Assembly (NCBI GenBank): GCA_035048485.1
Contig: CM068583.1
Location: 19,009,341-19,073,340 of the forward strand
Direction: 5' to 3'
Length of the DNA stretch: 64,000 nt
DNA from: Pteria penguin
Lineage: Eukaryota > Mollusca > Bivalvia > Pterioida > Pteriidae
Notes under the pieces: model-generated
The model's input: only the letters and a program-made list of their open reading frames with translations
The model's database searches: none
What the model was told of the DNA's origin: nothing
In this document: piece by piece, positions 1 to 12,212 of the stretch
How the letters are laid out: every line of letters begins with the position of its first letter
Position numbering within the stretch: position 1 is the first letter of the stretch
Translations under genes and position numbers: made by a program

Positions 1-798
1 TAATCGTCGAAGCTATTCAATAATATAGAAGTCCAAAGTATTATCACAAGATTTTTTTTGAACAGACATGGTGTAAGATTTATTGCAATTCAAGAACGCC
101 ACAACTAGGATGGTACCGAAATATACAGTTCGACAAAGACAAGCAATAAGCGGGTCTTGTTATAAACCAATACAAGAGTTTATATGTGTAAAACTGTCTC
201 GCTTGGAATTAAAGTGCTTATTGTCCGTACCGATAATTTATCTTAAACAGGAATGATCTATATGTTATAATTATTCATCAATGTATTTCTATCTTTTATG
301 TGCGTTTTATCGACAAATGATGCTCAGAGTTACTACAGTTGATATCGATTCGTTTAGGAACAGACACACGCCCTCCTTTTTCAGTCGAGAAAAGTTATCT
401 ATGACGAAAAAAAAAATGTAGTGTACATATGCGTTTGATGGGACAAGTTAAGTTACGTATGCTTGATTGTATGCTAACTTATCTAGCACTGGTTGAAGTA
501 GGTATCTAACGTTTATATACGTATGTCAATTGGTAAGCAAACTTCTGAGAATTTGGACAACAGTGGTTAGAAGATAATTATCGATCGTTGTCATTTCCCT
601 GTTATCATAGTCTACAATTGACTCTCGCTTACTCGAACACCAATAAGTCGAATTCCTTGTTAACGTAAACTACTACGAGTTCAATTTCTAAATGGAATTA
701 TATATCCCTAACTCGAACTCCGCTTAATTTTATATGGTCACTTCGAGTTTGAGTTATCGAGGGTCATATGTATTTAGAAAACTTAATTTGTTTCACAG

Positions 799-962
799 GA
801 GAAGTGTTAGGAATATTGGAGTAACGGTGCATATTTTGGAACCTGGATTTTTCGCAACTAATATCAACAACATGGAAAGCGTTAAGCGTAGTTTAGACAA
901 CACTTTTAAGAATCAGAGTGCATCTGTCAGAAAGTTTTACGGAGAGCAATATAAAGACAAGA
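799..962 (+). CDS. Copy A, SDR exon 3
   Basis: Begins after TTTCACAG and ends in phase 1 before GTAAGA. Its length of 164 nt is the same as in genes 1 and 2. It encodes the stretch from RRSVRN through EPGFF to FYGEQYKDK. Confidence 0.85.
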
Positions 963-2677
963 GTAAGAAATTTTTATAATATACCACATTGTACATGCTA
1001 AAATGTCTACAAATATATGACTATTAATCCAATGCTTTCTTTAAAATGCTATGTTGTTTTTCTTTAAAACACTATACATAATATATCTATTCCTTTTACA
1101 GAGTAGAGCTCTCAAACAATTCTGCTGAGTATTATACTTTCAGTATTATTGTACCCCTGTTCTGAAGTTATATATGACTGGGGCATATTTGCAATGTCAA
1201 ATAGTTTTATGTTGGGTGTGACCAATCAACAGGGGATTTTACTCTCCGAGGGGCCTGGTCCCACCTCTGTTTATTCTAAGGGATCGCTGTTACCAATAGA
1301 TCCTTTATGGTACATTAAATTAATACATTTATATATATTCTTCTATTTATTGATACCACTGGGTCGATACCGCTGTTGGGGAACCCCTAGTTCCCGAGGA
1401 TATCAAACCCAGTTTTAAGTGCTTCTGTAGAGACCCGAAATACATACTGTAATCGTTGCACAACTCTGTTGTTAGATTGGTTCTTTGGGTCTTAGGTTTA
1501 GGTTAATTTAATAATTAGTATGCTTTTCAAATAATTATACTTTGGATTTTCACAGTTAAGACCTTCAGCATCATTAAATTTACATAAGTTCTGGAAATTG
1601 CAATTGCTACCCTTAAAATTTCCTTAAATTCATATTAATTTAAAGATATTACTATTTGGCAATTGATTGGTATCTTACCTTTTCATTGTTTGATTTGATA
1701 TGGTGAATATGGTGTAATTAAGTCCTTACCACTGATTCCTAAGAGTCTATGTATGTAAGTAAATGCTTAATTATACAGCTCTAGTCACTTCCATATTTTA
1801 CATTTTCGAATATTTCTGCTCTAGATCTGTGTTGACTCTATACAAGTTTCTTATCATAAAAAGAGACATCTCGTCAACCAGAATGTTGAATGGTGTTCCA
1901 GATGGAGACCTTTTCTGACCATTTATATACCTTTCGCACTTGTAATTCCTTTCCACTGGACGTATGTGACAGGTGATGCTATGAAACATGAGATACTAAC
2001 TCTTCATGGACACCTGATCTGATTCCCTTTTTGGTGTTCGCGTATGCTCCTAAAATTTTTGTTTTTTGGCGTTTTTTTTATTATTATTATGCCCTTTGGA
2101 TTCATAAAATTTGGACTATAGAGTTGGTTTTATCCATCATCTTATATTTTCATTTCAAGTTTCATCTATATCAGATTTGTTTCTGTTTTAAATGAGATTT
2201 ATATTGTTCTTTTTTACTGCGATTTGTATTGCCTATACATCACTTCAGTGATATACACATCGTGTATATTTCTTTTCATTTACTGTCTGTCAAATACGCA
2301 AACTGTGTTTAGGTGAGCCATATAGGCCTACTTGCGCCTCTTGTTGTTCCTTTTTTTTTTTACAGCGATTTGTATTGCGTGTACATCATTTCAGTGATAA
2401 ACGCATTGCATATGCTTCTTTTCATTGATATTTGTATTGTGATTGTCTTTTTCCAGTGGTGGAGGAAATTTCACGAAAAGTTCAAAGATTCATATCCAAG
2501 GATACACACAAAGTCGTCAATGCGTATGTCCATGCGTTGTGTGCCAAATACCCCAAGTACCGTTATGTTGTCGGTACGGACGCAAATATAATTTTCCGCA
2601 TTTTATGGAATGTTCCAGAATATATTTCAGATTTTTTTATGACTCCCAAGATGCCTCTTCCAGACGGTATTCAGTAA
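799..2677 (+). CDS. SDR9C-like dehydrogenase, copy A (3' half; exons 3 and 4)
   Basis: C-terminal half of a short-chain dehydrogenase of the retinol dehydrogenase / 17-beta-HSD6 type. These are NAD(P)-dependent oxidoreductases acting on retinoids or steroids, usually anchored to the ER. Coding exons are 799-962 (164 nt; acceptor TTTCACAG, donor AGAGTAAGA) and 2,457-2,677 (221 nt; acceptor TTTTTCCAG, ending in TAA). The LEPGFF motif near the substrate lid is present. Exons 1 and 2 (cofactor site and YxxxK) would lie left of the window, so function cannot be judged. It is nearly identical to gene 1 exons 3-4; differences include Asn for Thr in exon 3, and His for Asp and Pro for Leu in exon 4. 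The exact substrate is unknown. Confidence 0.85.
963..2456. other. Copy A intron 3 with retroelement-tail relics
   Basis: No independent gene is seen. Around 1,190-1,290 and 1,960-2,140 lie degraded copies of the 'GTGACC...CAACAGGGGAT...CCTGGTCCCACC' repeat and of the 'TATGCTC...GGATTCATAAA' tail. Intact versions flank Penelope-like fragments elsewhere in the window. Both relics are also in arm B, so they predate the duplication. Arm B carries about 23 extra bases near 26,516. Confidence 0.6.
2457..2677 (+). CDS. Copy A, SDR terminal exon 4
   Basis: Begins with TG after the acceptor TTTTTCCAG, which restores the codon split at the end of exon 3. It ends at TAA 2,675-2,677. It encodes the conserved HKVVNAYVHALCAKYPKYRY region and the LPDG tail. 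The 221-nt length matches all other exon 4 copies. Confidence 0.85.
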
Positions 2678-3861
2678 AAGGAAGGGTCTAACATTTGATA
2701 TTCACGATATAAGCATCAACATTGTTGCAAGAAAATATCCCAAGAGAAGAAAAGAATAAAAGAATAAAAAGAATTAATAAATGAATATATATCTATTAAT
2801 ATATATATAGTAGTATGTGTTGTAACATTTCATTTTTACTATTCATGATATTAAATGACATCAAGTTTGAATTAAATAGGGAGTTTGCAGAATAACCACT
2901 TAAATATTTTATTCATTTTCGGTTTAAAAATGGATATTGCTAAGCTCACATAAATACGTGAAGAGCGTCATACTCTCTATATAGATGCACTGTACCTCCA
3001 TGACCTGTCACATGACCACATTAAATCTTCATGACTGATTTAGAGACAGATCCTCATCAATCCTTCTTTTACCAGGACAATACTGTATCATTACGTTGAT
3101 TATTAGATTGTCAATATGTTCCATCTTTTCTTGTGGTAATGTAGACTTTTTTCCTTTCTTGTTGGTCAAAGAACAATAATTCCATTTCCCATAGGGTCCC
3201 ATATTAAATTATCTAACTTCCAGCAATATTTACACAACATCCTACATCTTAGTTATATATAATCCATATATCAAATGTTTGTCAGACCCTCCTTTATCAT
3301 AACTTTAACAGTTTGGCATAGGTTATCAACCTTAATTTCGAGAAAATCCTGCTCGAAGGGGTCACAAAAAATTTGCAAAAAATCATATGTAAACAACAAT
3401 CTCTTTTTATATCATAAAATCTTTGCATTAGCGAAATGAGATAAAAATGCATGATTTTAATGCAGAATCAATTTTTATTTATACATGTAGATTGATCAAA
3501 TAATTTCATCCAATCACAACCCCTGATACATTGAAATAGTAGTCCCTCTCTCCCTACATCACATCAGCCTATCTCGGCTCTCGTAAATTACTGTTCTTTG
3601 ACCTGGTTTTCGAGATACCCGGATTTGGAAATGCATAATCTATAAATGAGAACCGATATTGTTATACGAATGCCATAAAAGCATGCAAGGGGCGTAGGTC
3701 CTGTGTACATCTATATATGAACTAGGAGCATTAACTATAGTAAGTATAGCCTACATATGTTGCTTGAATTATTTTTAGATCACACCTATCACACCTATCA
3801 TGCATTATCCTAATGCAACAGTACTCCTCGTCAATTTGATAAGGCACGTTGAAAGGAATAC

Positions 3862-5000
3862 TCACATCACTCAGAACTCACATTGAATAAAGCTAATACT
3901 TGAGATAAATCTACACCTTTCTTAGATTTAAACATCAAAATTATCAACAACCTAATATATACTAATATTTATGATAAACGTGAGGATTTTGGATTTCCTA
4001 TTGTAAATTTCCCTTACTTGGATGGCGATGTCCCTCGACTCCCATTATATGGTATCTATATATCTCAATTAGTTCGATTTGTCAGAGGCTGCACCGATGT
4101 TTTGGACTTTCATAAACGAAATTTACAAATTACTACTAAACTTTTAACTCAGGGTTACAGATATCACAAGCTAAGAAAAACATTCGGCAAATTCTTCAGA
4201 TCTTATTCAGAACTTCTATCTAAATTTGGAAATATTTCTTTTCAACAGTATGTATCCAATAGAATATCCCATCCTAATTCTTACGGTGATCTCTTATATA
4301 AACTAAGGAAAGTAAAAGGCTCCGATAACGTTATTTTATCATGTAATAAAATAGTCAAACGTCTCCTAAATAGACAATATGATATTGAGATCATCAAAAA
4401 GACTATAGGTCTTGTATTTGGCCGCTCTACAGCCTTATGCAGACTTTTACTTGAACGTTGCACGCTGACTAACAGGGCGGTGGGGACTATATGACGGGCC
4501 TTGTCCAAACCTCTTTCAGAAGAGACATGGTCCTGAACCTCGTCCCCTCTGACTGTTAGTCGGGACTCCTACAGATCTAGGGTCTTAGCTCGCTTTCAGA
4601 CTGGCAGAGCACGGTTTATCATGTTGATGTCGCATATATCTTTATACCATTATGTGTTTTACAATACCTTACGTGTTTATATTTTTATGACCTCTCAATA
4701 TGCGATACCTGTTGACCCTTGTTCTTTACATGGAGGATTATTTATAAATTTTTAAATGTACGTCTTTTGATTGTTCTGCTGTTACGGTGAGTGGGAAGGT
4801 GGGCCCGTAAACCGGTTAACCACACCATTTGTTTGGCTTTTGTCAAATTAAATGACCGTCCTAAGTCAGTATCGTAATTGCACTACAATCAAATATTTTT
4901 GTAATGTGTTAAATGTTCTATTATATTATTTATATTCATGTATTGTATAGCTCCATGGTGACTTCTGCCACATAACTGAGCCAGTAACTCTTCTATTTTC
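3862..5000 (+). mobile_element. Penelope-like (RT) retroelement, 5'-truncated copy 1
   Basis: About 1.14 kb present in arm A and absent from arm B, where GAAAGGAATAC continues directly into the CTTATTTAAAA flank. It contains the end of a reverse-transcriptase-type ORF and a 3' tail. The tail (through GGTGAGTGGGAAGGTGG and CTCCATGGTGACTTCTG) is shared with copies at 17.0-18.4, 46.7 and, more distantly, 62.3 kb. Because arm B is empty here, the element inserted after the duplication or was lost from B. Confidence 0.75.
3904..4494 (+). pseudogene. RT-element ORF, C-terminal fragment
   Basis: Open frame after an in-frame TGA at 3,901-3,903, ending at TGA 4,494. It reads FLDLNIKII, then IYDKREDFGFP, GIYISQLVRFVRGC, and LLTQGYRYHKLRKTF. 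This follows the order of the region after the catalytic YxDD box in Penelope-like reverse transcriptases (FLD...LY.K..D...SQ..R..R.C...DF...L..RGY). No GIY-YIG endonuclease domain is seen. The RT core is missing, so it cannot be active. The family call is from motif order only. Confidence 0.65.
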
Positions 5001-5095
5001 TTTCTTATTTAAAAATTTACATATATAACGATGTCGGAATCATTTAAATTATGTGCATAATGCAATGGATGATCATCAAGAATATTTCAGGCAAC

Positions 5096-5269
5096 GGGTA
5101 TACAAAAGTTGGTTGATTGGTGTTTTACGTCGCTTTAAACAATTTTCAGCTATATCGCAACATGGAAGGAACCAACCTCTTGAACATAGTGGCGCAACCC
5201 GGGAATCCGGGAACCCGCAAGCCAAGCGCTTAACCACTACACCAAGCCTGCTCCCTGGGTATACAAAAG
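5096..5269 (-). mobile_element. tRNA-derived SINE with 13-bp target duplication
   Basis: SINE body 5,109-5,256 on the minus strand. Read on that strand it has a tRNA-like head, a 'GCGCCACTATG'-type junction, a 'CATGTTGCGATATAGCTGAA' middle and an ACGTAAAACACCAATCAACCAAC tail. It is flanked by perfect direct repeats GGGTATACAAAAG at 5,096-5,108 and 5,257-5,269. Arm B has a single GGGTATACAAAAG at 29,035-29,047, the empty site. This is clean evidence of retroposition after the duplication. Confidence 0.92.
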
Positions 5270-5727
5270 AGCATTTCTGTATGAGATCTGCACATCATAG
5301 TCAGAGGGAAAAACGAAATATTATTATTCACATGACTGTGAAGAATGTTCGGAAGTAGCAGTTATTTCTGTTGCAATTAGTTATAAAGCCTACTCTAAAG
5401 GTTTAGTAAAAATTCATGAAATTGTCAGCCTCTAGTTGCTTCTGCGGAAAATTATTCGGATCAATTTTCTAACGCAACATTTTAGGGTAGAATAAGCAAA
5501 AACAAATTCCAACATCCATCCACGAATGAAAACATAGTTACAACATGGCAACAACACAGGAGGTTTTTAATCGAATTAATATATATTCAGGATTTAGCTT
5601 TTAAGATAAAACAACTGAAAACAAGTTGCTTGCGGAATCAAAGCTTGATACTTTGATAATTGTACAGAATATCAAAATATATATTGAGCTAATGTACTTT
5701 AGGGCTGAGAATTTTGGAAATGTAAAG

Positions 5728-5890
5728 GTTGGTTGCTTGACCAGTTGGTTGGTGTTCAACTACGCAACGAACAATTAATTTTCAATTATATAGCGACATG
5801 GAAGCCAGAGGTGACCAACGTCTTTGACAAAGTAACGTAATATGGGATCGTCTACACGCTCAAACGCATGACCACTACACCAAGCTTGGA
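5728..5890 (-). mobile_element. Degenerate tRNA-derived SINE (arm A)
   Basis: Same family as the 5,109 SINE, more diverged. On the minus strand it has a tRNA-like head (CAAGCTTGGTGTAGTGGTC type), a CATGTCGCTATATAA middle and an ACACCAACCAACTGG tail. The counterpart at 29,487-29,650 in arm B shows it was already there before the duplication. Confidence 0.75.
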
Positions 5891-6132
5891 AATCTCAGCA
5901 TATAAGGAATGTGAAGAATAGAGATGCATCTACTCTCAATGCATCAAAATAAAAATCCTAATTATATGATAATTATAAAACAATACTCTTTTTCCTCATT
6001 ATATGACAGGAACTATGGATCAGGAAGAGACCATAAGATTACTAATTCACCTCTCGTGGATTAGTGATCAATGCAGGTTTGGATTTTCAAAGTCCCTCCC
6101 CCACCCAAAAGTAAACATGCAGATAGAAAAAA

Positions 6133-8703
6133 AGAAGAGGCCCAAGTGGGCCTATATCGCTCACCTGAGTACCGAGATTATCAGTCATGCATGAAGGAAG
6201 AATTCATTTATTTTTGCATTAATGTGACTAAATCAACACAGATGTTGAAAATATGTCAATTTTTATTTCAGGCTAGAATAAAAAACAACACTTTTTTGCA
6301 CATCCATTCAGATGATTCTGATATTAAGCATTTCCTTTGTCTCTGCAAGAAGTCATTCAGGGCAACAAGTTAGTCATTTTCTTTAGGTGGGGCCTTTTGT
6401 TGACTAATTTCAAGTCTGGGTCATGAACAACAATTGTTTCAAATATTGTCCAGATCTAACTTAAAATTGCCTAATTTCATATGTTGAGTGTTGAGAAACA
6501 TCTAAAAACTTATTTAGATGTGTAAAGAAATGAAAAAAAAAATTTGACCACAGCTGGATTTGAACCGCTACTCTCCATATTTCAATTACCAAGTGGTATA
6601 TGTACTATTGTGAGAACTGCTTTTTAGACATGGTGGCATTATCTGTTAACCAATTTGGATGAAATTTACCAAATTGATAGAGGACTTTTAGTACTTTATG
6701 TATTCCATGTTTCATTAAAATCTTTCATGTGGCATAACAGCAGAAGTGAAAAATGTGATTGAATTGTTCCTATACACCCTCATTTGGAAGTCTTAAAAAA
6801 TTCATAGAAAATCCAAAAATTGAGATATTGACAAAATTCTTTCAAAGTAACAATCCTTACCATAATTATGATCACAATAGTCCATAAGAAATCATCATTA
6901 TCAATTAACTAGGAAATATGACACTTTTTTCTGCATTGAATCACCAAGTCCAAAGAAATGTCGAAAAAAATTCTAAAATTTGATTTTGGAAGGGAACCAA
7001 AATGACAATACATCTTCACTCATCCCTCTAGATCATTTCTATGCATTCTGTTTGTCTCTGTATACAGCCCGTATGAAAAAGAATATTGTTAAACGAGGGT
7101 ACTCTTTTGTGACCTACTCTTGACTATGGTGGCGCCACCTGTAAAGAGGTCTGGACGAAAACAACAGAATTTGAAGAGGATCATAAGTGACTTATTTCTA
7201 CCAAGATTATTATTAAAATCCTTCAAACAGTTTTGTAGAAAAAGTTGAAAATGTGAAAAATGGACAAACCCCCCCCCCCCCCCCTTTTTTTTTTGGAAGT
7301 CTTAAACGTAAAATTCCTAATTTCATATATTGAGTGTTGAGAAACATCTAAAAACTTATTTAGATGTGTAAAAAAAAAAAAAATTTTTTTTGACCACAGC
7401 TGGATTTGAACCGCTACTCTCCATATTTCAATTACCAAGTGGTATATGTACCATTGTGAGACCTACTTTTAGACATGGTGGCATTATCTGTTAACCAATT
7501 TGGATGATCCGCACAAAAAACAAAACCTTTGAAAAGGACTATGAGTACTTGCATCCTACCCTGTTTTATCACAATCCTTCAAGTTGTTCTGTAGATCAAG
7601 TTGAAGATATGAAAAATTGTCCCCCCCCCCCCTTTTCTTGGAAGTCTTAAAAAATTCATAAAAAATTCAAAAATCGAGATATTGAAAAAATTCCTTCGCA
7701 CCAGCATTCCTTACCATAGAAATGATTAAATGAAACCAAATGAATGCATCAATGTTTACTAAAAGAAAATAATAACTCTTTAATGCATTAAAATAACAAA
7801 GTCCAAAATAAAAATGAAAAAACGTCAAAAATTTGATTTCGGAATGGAACCAAAAATATCAACACTTCTTCCCATATGCCTCTAAGTCATTCCTATGCAG
7901 TCAGTTTGTCGCTGTATGCACCCGATCTGAATAAGAAGTTTGTCAAAGGAGGGTACCCTCTGTGACATACTTTTGTCTGTGGTGGTGCCACCTGTTCATG
8001 GATCCTGACAAAGATGACCACATTTGTCGGGGACCTTGAGTATTTGATGCATGCCAAGTTTCATTGAATTCCAGCAAGTGGTTCCAAAGAAAAAGTTCAA
8101 ACTGTGAAATGTTTACACCAATTATCCCACCCCCCTTTTTCTTGAAAGTCTTAAAAAATTCATAAAAAATCCAAAACATAAAATATTGAAAAATTTTCTT
8201 CGCAGTAGTATTTCTTACCATCAAAATGATCAAATTAAACCAAATAAATGCATCAATGTTTACTAAAAGAAAAAAATACCTTTTTTCTGCATTAAAACTA
8301 CCAAGTACAAAAAAAACGTCGAAAATTTGATTTCGGAACGGAACCAAAAATAACAACACTTCTTCACACATCCCTCTAGATCATTCCTATGCATTCGGTT
8401 TGTCTCTGTATGCCCCCGGTCTGAAGAAGAAGTTTGTCAAAGGAGGGTACCCTCTTTGACCTACTTTTGCCTGTGGTGGCGCCACCTGTTGATGAATCTG
8501 GACGAAAAACAACAACACTTGTAGGGGACCATGAGTACTACATGCTTATCAAGTTTCATCAAATTCTGTTCAGTGGTTCTGGAGAAGAAGTCGAAAATGT
8601 GAAAAGTTAACGACGTACGACGGACGACAGACGACGGACGACGGACGACGGAAGGTGATTGATCACAATAGCTCACTTGAGCCTTTGGCTCAGGTGAGCT
8701 AAA
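6133..8703. mobile_element. 2.6-kb internally repetitive element, absent from arm B
   Basis: Inserted into a poly-A stretch: arm B reads GATAGAAAAAAAAAATAACGG, while A has GATAGAAAAAAA, then the element, then ATATAACGG. It starts with GGCCCAAGTGGGCC and GCTCACCTGAG (6,159) and ends CTCAGGTGAGC (8,689-8,699), its reverse complement. Inside are about five tandem units. Each has a GGTGGCGCCACCTGT-like block, a run of C residues, 'GGAAGTCTTAAAAAATTCATA' and a poly-A-rich part; units start near 6,630, 7,130, 7,475, 7,980 and 8,475. The last ends in a GACGGACGAC repeat and a hairpin. ORFs here are open by chance; no transposase was recognised. Confidence 0.8.
7268..7294. repeat. Poly-C / poly-T tract
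   Basis: An uninterrupted C run followed by a T run inside one unit of the 2.6-kb element. Shorter C runs occur at the same place in the other units (about 7,620 and 8,129), so the tract is part of the unit rather than a sequencing accident. Confidence 0.8.
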
Positions 8704-10545
8704 TATAACGGTGTTATAGGTTTTAAATTTTGAATTTAGTCCCGAAAGGACTCAGATTGTTGAAAAACATCCTGCAAGAACAGGATTTGAAGAACAGTTC
8801 TACAGAATGTATCACAAAAATAATTATAAGTTCAGAGCAATGCCTTTCAACTTAAGCATTGCACCAAGCGTCTGTACTGCAGTAATTTTTGTAATAAGCG
8901 TTTACCGGAGAAATCAACAGATAAATATTTACATAGATCTGGACGACTGACCTCTCAAAAGTGCTTCTCTACAGACATTAACACACCGTCCTCAAATTAC
9001 ACTTTCAATTGGGTGGCGACCCCGGACGATCGGAAACTTGCTAGTGTTTTGCTCCCCTCATCCACTAAGGAAACGACCAATTGATTCTGAAAGGGGGTGG
9101 GGCTGGCACTTTTTGGAAAAAAAAATATTATAACCCTGAAAATGTTGGAAATAAAAAATCTGGCTTTGACTGAAATGAATATAAATATTCTGGCCACTAG
9201 CATGTACATATACCAGATCATGCAAATATAAAACTGAATGTTCTATAGAAAACATGTTCATTTTTTCTGGCTCGCTTAGCGCGCCAGATTGCAAGCTATG
9301 TTATAACGTGTAGTTGTTTAACAGTATCAATCTTATTTCAGAGAATTTTATAGCATTAGAGAAATCGTGCTATTCAATATGTTCAATAAAACTTATTAGA
9401 ACTGTTGCTTTTTAATACTATATTTGCATGTCCATTTTGAGAGGTAGACAGGGAACAAGGGCTATCTTCAGATTCTTGTTTGGAATAGTGTCATTTGCGT
9501 CCTCTTGCCGTTAATTTCTAATCCCTTTCCCCAACTTCCCCTTGTGTTGTCTGCCCTTCATTTATATGCCAGACACACCAATATTTTAACGTTAAAACAA
9601 GTGACCAACAGGGGTCTTAATTGAATTTGTGTTATCTCTCACATGAGCACATATGCAAAGTTGATGCTTAAATTAAATCATGCGCATTTCAAAAGTTATG
9701 GTGGCCATATTTATTGACAGTGTTTTATTCCTTTTAAGTTTCATTCAATTAATTATGCAACAGGACATTCATCAAAGGTTTAACACAATTTTCAAATGTA
9801 AAATAAACACAGACATAACTTTAAGATGAGAACAAAATGAAAACCAACAAAAATGTGTATCTTCACTTAACATACATGGTAACAAAAGTAAAAAGACTCC
9901 TAAATGGGCCTATATTGCTCACCTGAGACATAGAAAACATTGCACAATGATATTGAACAACGATTGTAGATGGCCATAAATCTAGTTTCTTATAACATGT
10001 AAAATTGTACATGAGAAACATCTTTGCTTAATACCTACCAAGCTTTCTGAAATTTAATCTAGAAGTAGTGAAGACAAATTTTAAAAAGTGAAAAATCAAT
10101 ATATCAGATATATCAAAAATATTTATTAAATACTTTCTTGCACTAAAATAACATAGTGCAAAGTAAGTCAAAAACATAAAATATTATCAGTCAGACGGGA
10201 AGCCAAAACGGCAACAGTTCCTCACACATTCTCCCCTGGATACCAGAGACTGAGAGAGACTACATCTCACTATAGAAACTAGTAGTATAAAGACCTATGC
10301 AATTAGAATAGTATTTGCATATTATTTGTTGAGTTTACCTTATATTAAAATGTGTTTTGTTAACAAAATATAATCATAGAAGGGGGTGTGTTAATGGCAT
10401 ATATTAAAATGCAATTCTAACAAGTATTTATTGGTGACAAAAAAGTCAAGAAAATAAATAATCTGTCCCAAGATATCAAAGAAATAAATTTTCTTTCCTT
10501 CAAAGATCTGAAAATAAATAATCTGTCTCGACAAAATTGCCGCCT

Positions 10546-10547
<2 letters not shown>
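8704..10547. other. Non-coding stretch shared with arm B (29,968-31,390)
   Basis: No gene recognised. The sequence parallels arm B except that about 9,127-9,545 has no counterpart there (a deletion in B or an insertion in A). A GGGCCTATATTGCTCACCTGAG at about 9,905 resembles the start of the 2.6-kb element, so a relic of that repeat family lies here in both arms. Confidence 0.6.

Positions 10548-10633
<86 letters not shown>
10548..10633. repeat. (TA)n microsatellite
   Basis: Uninterrupted TA dinucleotides for about 86 bp. The tract is next to the SINE at 10,648 and is absent at the matching place in arm B, where 1.8 kb of other sequence intervenes. The long ORFs on both strands here are low-complexity artefacts. 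Confidence 0.97.
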
Positions 10634-10634
<1 letters not shown>

Positions 10635-10635
<1 letters not shown>

Positions 10636-10802
10636 ACAATAATAGTAGGGGAAGGCTTTAGTTGCGGCACCGACGATTCCCGGTTGCGCCACTATGTATC
10701 AGAAGTTGGTTACCTCCTGCTTGCATGTCGCGATATAACTGAAATATTGTTCAAAGAGACGTAAAACACCAATCAATCAACCAACCAACAACAATAATAG
10801 TA
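10635..10802 (+). mobile_element. tRNA-derived SINE with direct repeats (arm A)
   Basis: SINE body 10,648-10,789 flanked by AACAATAATAGTA at 10,635-10,647 and 10,790-10,802. It has lost about 20 bases of its tRNA-like head compared with arm B (33,210-33,373). The tail is GACGTAAAACACCAATCAATC followed by CAACCAACC. It predates the duplication. Confidence 0.85.
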
Positions 10803-11283
10803 ACGGCTTTAAATATTCGCAAATCGTGACCCCTGTATGATTTTGCATCATGAAATGTTCCGAAACCCACTTTCTATGATATCAAACTCACCAAATACGG
10901 GCTTCTGGATCCACCACTGTCAGGCACTGTGCACAATGGGGATAACCAATACATCTATAGAGCGCCTTTCTGCCTTGTAATGCACCCTTTCAAGAATATT
11001 CATCCGTACTATCATTACTTTATGCCATATGTTCATTTAAATGTATTTAATGTAGAACTTACTAATTAATGTCAAAAGATTTTTAAATAATGTCAAATTG
11101 TCTTAACGTTTTGTTTAAATATGCATTTCTTTCTATCCAAAATCCATTACAAATTTAAAATTTAAGAATTTTTAAATACTTTATGCCTAGATTTCAATAC
11201 GTTTCGTAAGCTTTTCTTTACTGTAAGTCACATTAATTTTATACAATCCATTTGCGTGATTTGGACATCTAATTGTCCTATGT

Positions 11284-11483
11284 CCCATAGATGAGGGGGC
11301 AGGCTTGGTGAAGTGGTCAAGCGCTTGGCTTGCGGCGCAAACGATCCGGGTTCGATTCCCGGATTGCGCCACTATATTTATGAGGTTGGTTACCTCCTGC
11401 TTCCATGTCGCGATATAACTGAAAAATTGTTGAAAGCGACATAAAACACCAATCAATCAACCAACCAACCAACCCATAGATGA
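11284..11483 (+). mobile_element. tRNA-derived SINE with intact A and B boxes (arm A)
   Basis: Body 11,295-11,472, flanked by CCCATAGATGA at 11,284-11,294 and 11,473-11,483. It has a Pol III A-box-like TGGTGAAGTGG and a B box GGTTCGATTCC. A 'GGTTACCTCCTGCTTCCATG' body and CAATCAATCAACCAACC tail follow. The arm B copy is 33,889-34,070. Confidence 0.9.
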
Positions 11484-11636
11484 TTTGCTTGGTTGATATT
11501 AAACATAATAAAATGTCATGTGAAATCAACTTTAAATATTGTCAGAATTTGATTGCCATGGATATTTTAGAGACCTTAACATTGAAATGTTGAAATACCA
11601 GTGGCAGGGATCTCCTTAGAAGTTGCAGTTGATGGG

Positions 11637-11679
<43 letters not shown>
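11637..11679. repeat. (TC)n microsatellite, arm A
   Basis: About 43 bp of pure TC. The arm B tract (34,304-34,338) is shorter and is preceded by about 58 bp that are missing here. Confidence 0.97.
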
Positions 11680-11682
<3 letters not shown>

Positions 11683-12212
11683 AATTTCGTATGGCCCATT
11701 GTACAGTACAGGATCGGAGTTTCATGCCCCATTTCAAAACTTTCTAACGACATTGCGCCGATCTGTTCCCTTGATGGAATATGAGGGTACCATATAAAAT
11801 TTCGATGCGCCAATGGCGCAAGGGTGCGGCCTTCAGTGATCCATGTACCAGTGATTCTTAACTGACCAAATCATGACGAATTTTGGCATAGTTATCGGGT
11901 ATACCATTGGATTATGCAGTTTACTGTTAAGTTTGTTAGATCAAGTGTAGTTGTCATGGATATAAATACTTGAACTTGAATTTGAGAAATTTAGTGACAA
12001 TATATCTTGACGTAATGTAATGGATTTTCGATTGTATTATATATCAATAGTATAAAGACATAACCTACAGTCCCGTAAGAAGCATATCAAAAGTGGAGGG
12101 GCCAAACTTGTAAACTCAAAACAAAATTTGCAATATGATACCACTGTTTAACAGTTTAAGCCACTTTTTGTGCCAAGGAGTCTTGCTTGAATCGCATAGA
12201 GCTGAACATTGA

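Noticed and set aside
734..981. Single-exon 81-residue protein ending FL
   Set aside because: The 5' part is intron. The real exon is 799-962, fixed by the acceptor, the donor and match to gene 2. The same holds at 26,066.
4281..4508. Minus-strand ORF of 75 residues, also at 17,711
   Set aside because: Shadow of the retroelement reading frame on the other strand, conserved only because the element is repeated.
7943..8371. 142-residue minus-strand ORF
   Set aside because: Lies across the tandem units of a non-coding element, F/K-rich from poly-A and poly-T, with no domain.
10417..10764. Long ORFs of repeated IY residues on both strands
   Set aside because: They are translations of the (TA)n microsatellite.
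11295..11380. Possible tRNA gene
   Set aside because: It has A and B boxes, but the SINE body, CAATCAACC tail and target duplication show it is a SINE head. The same holds at 33,889.
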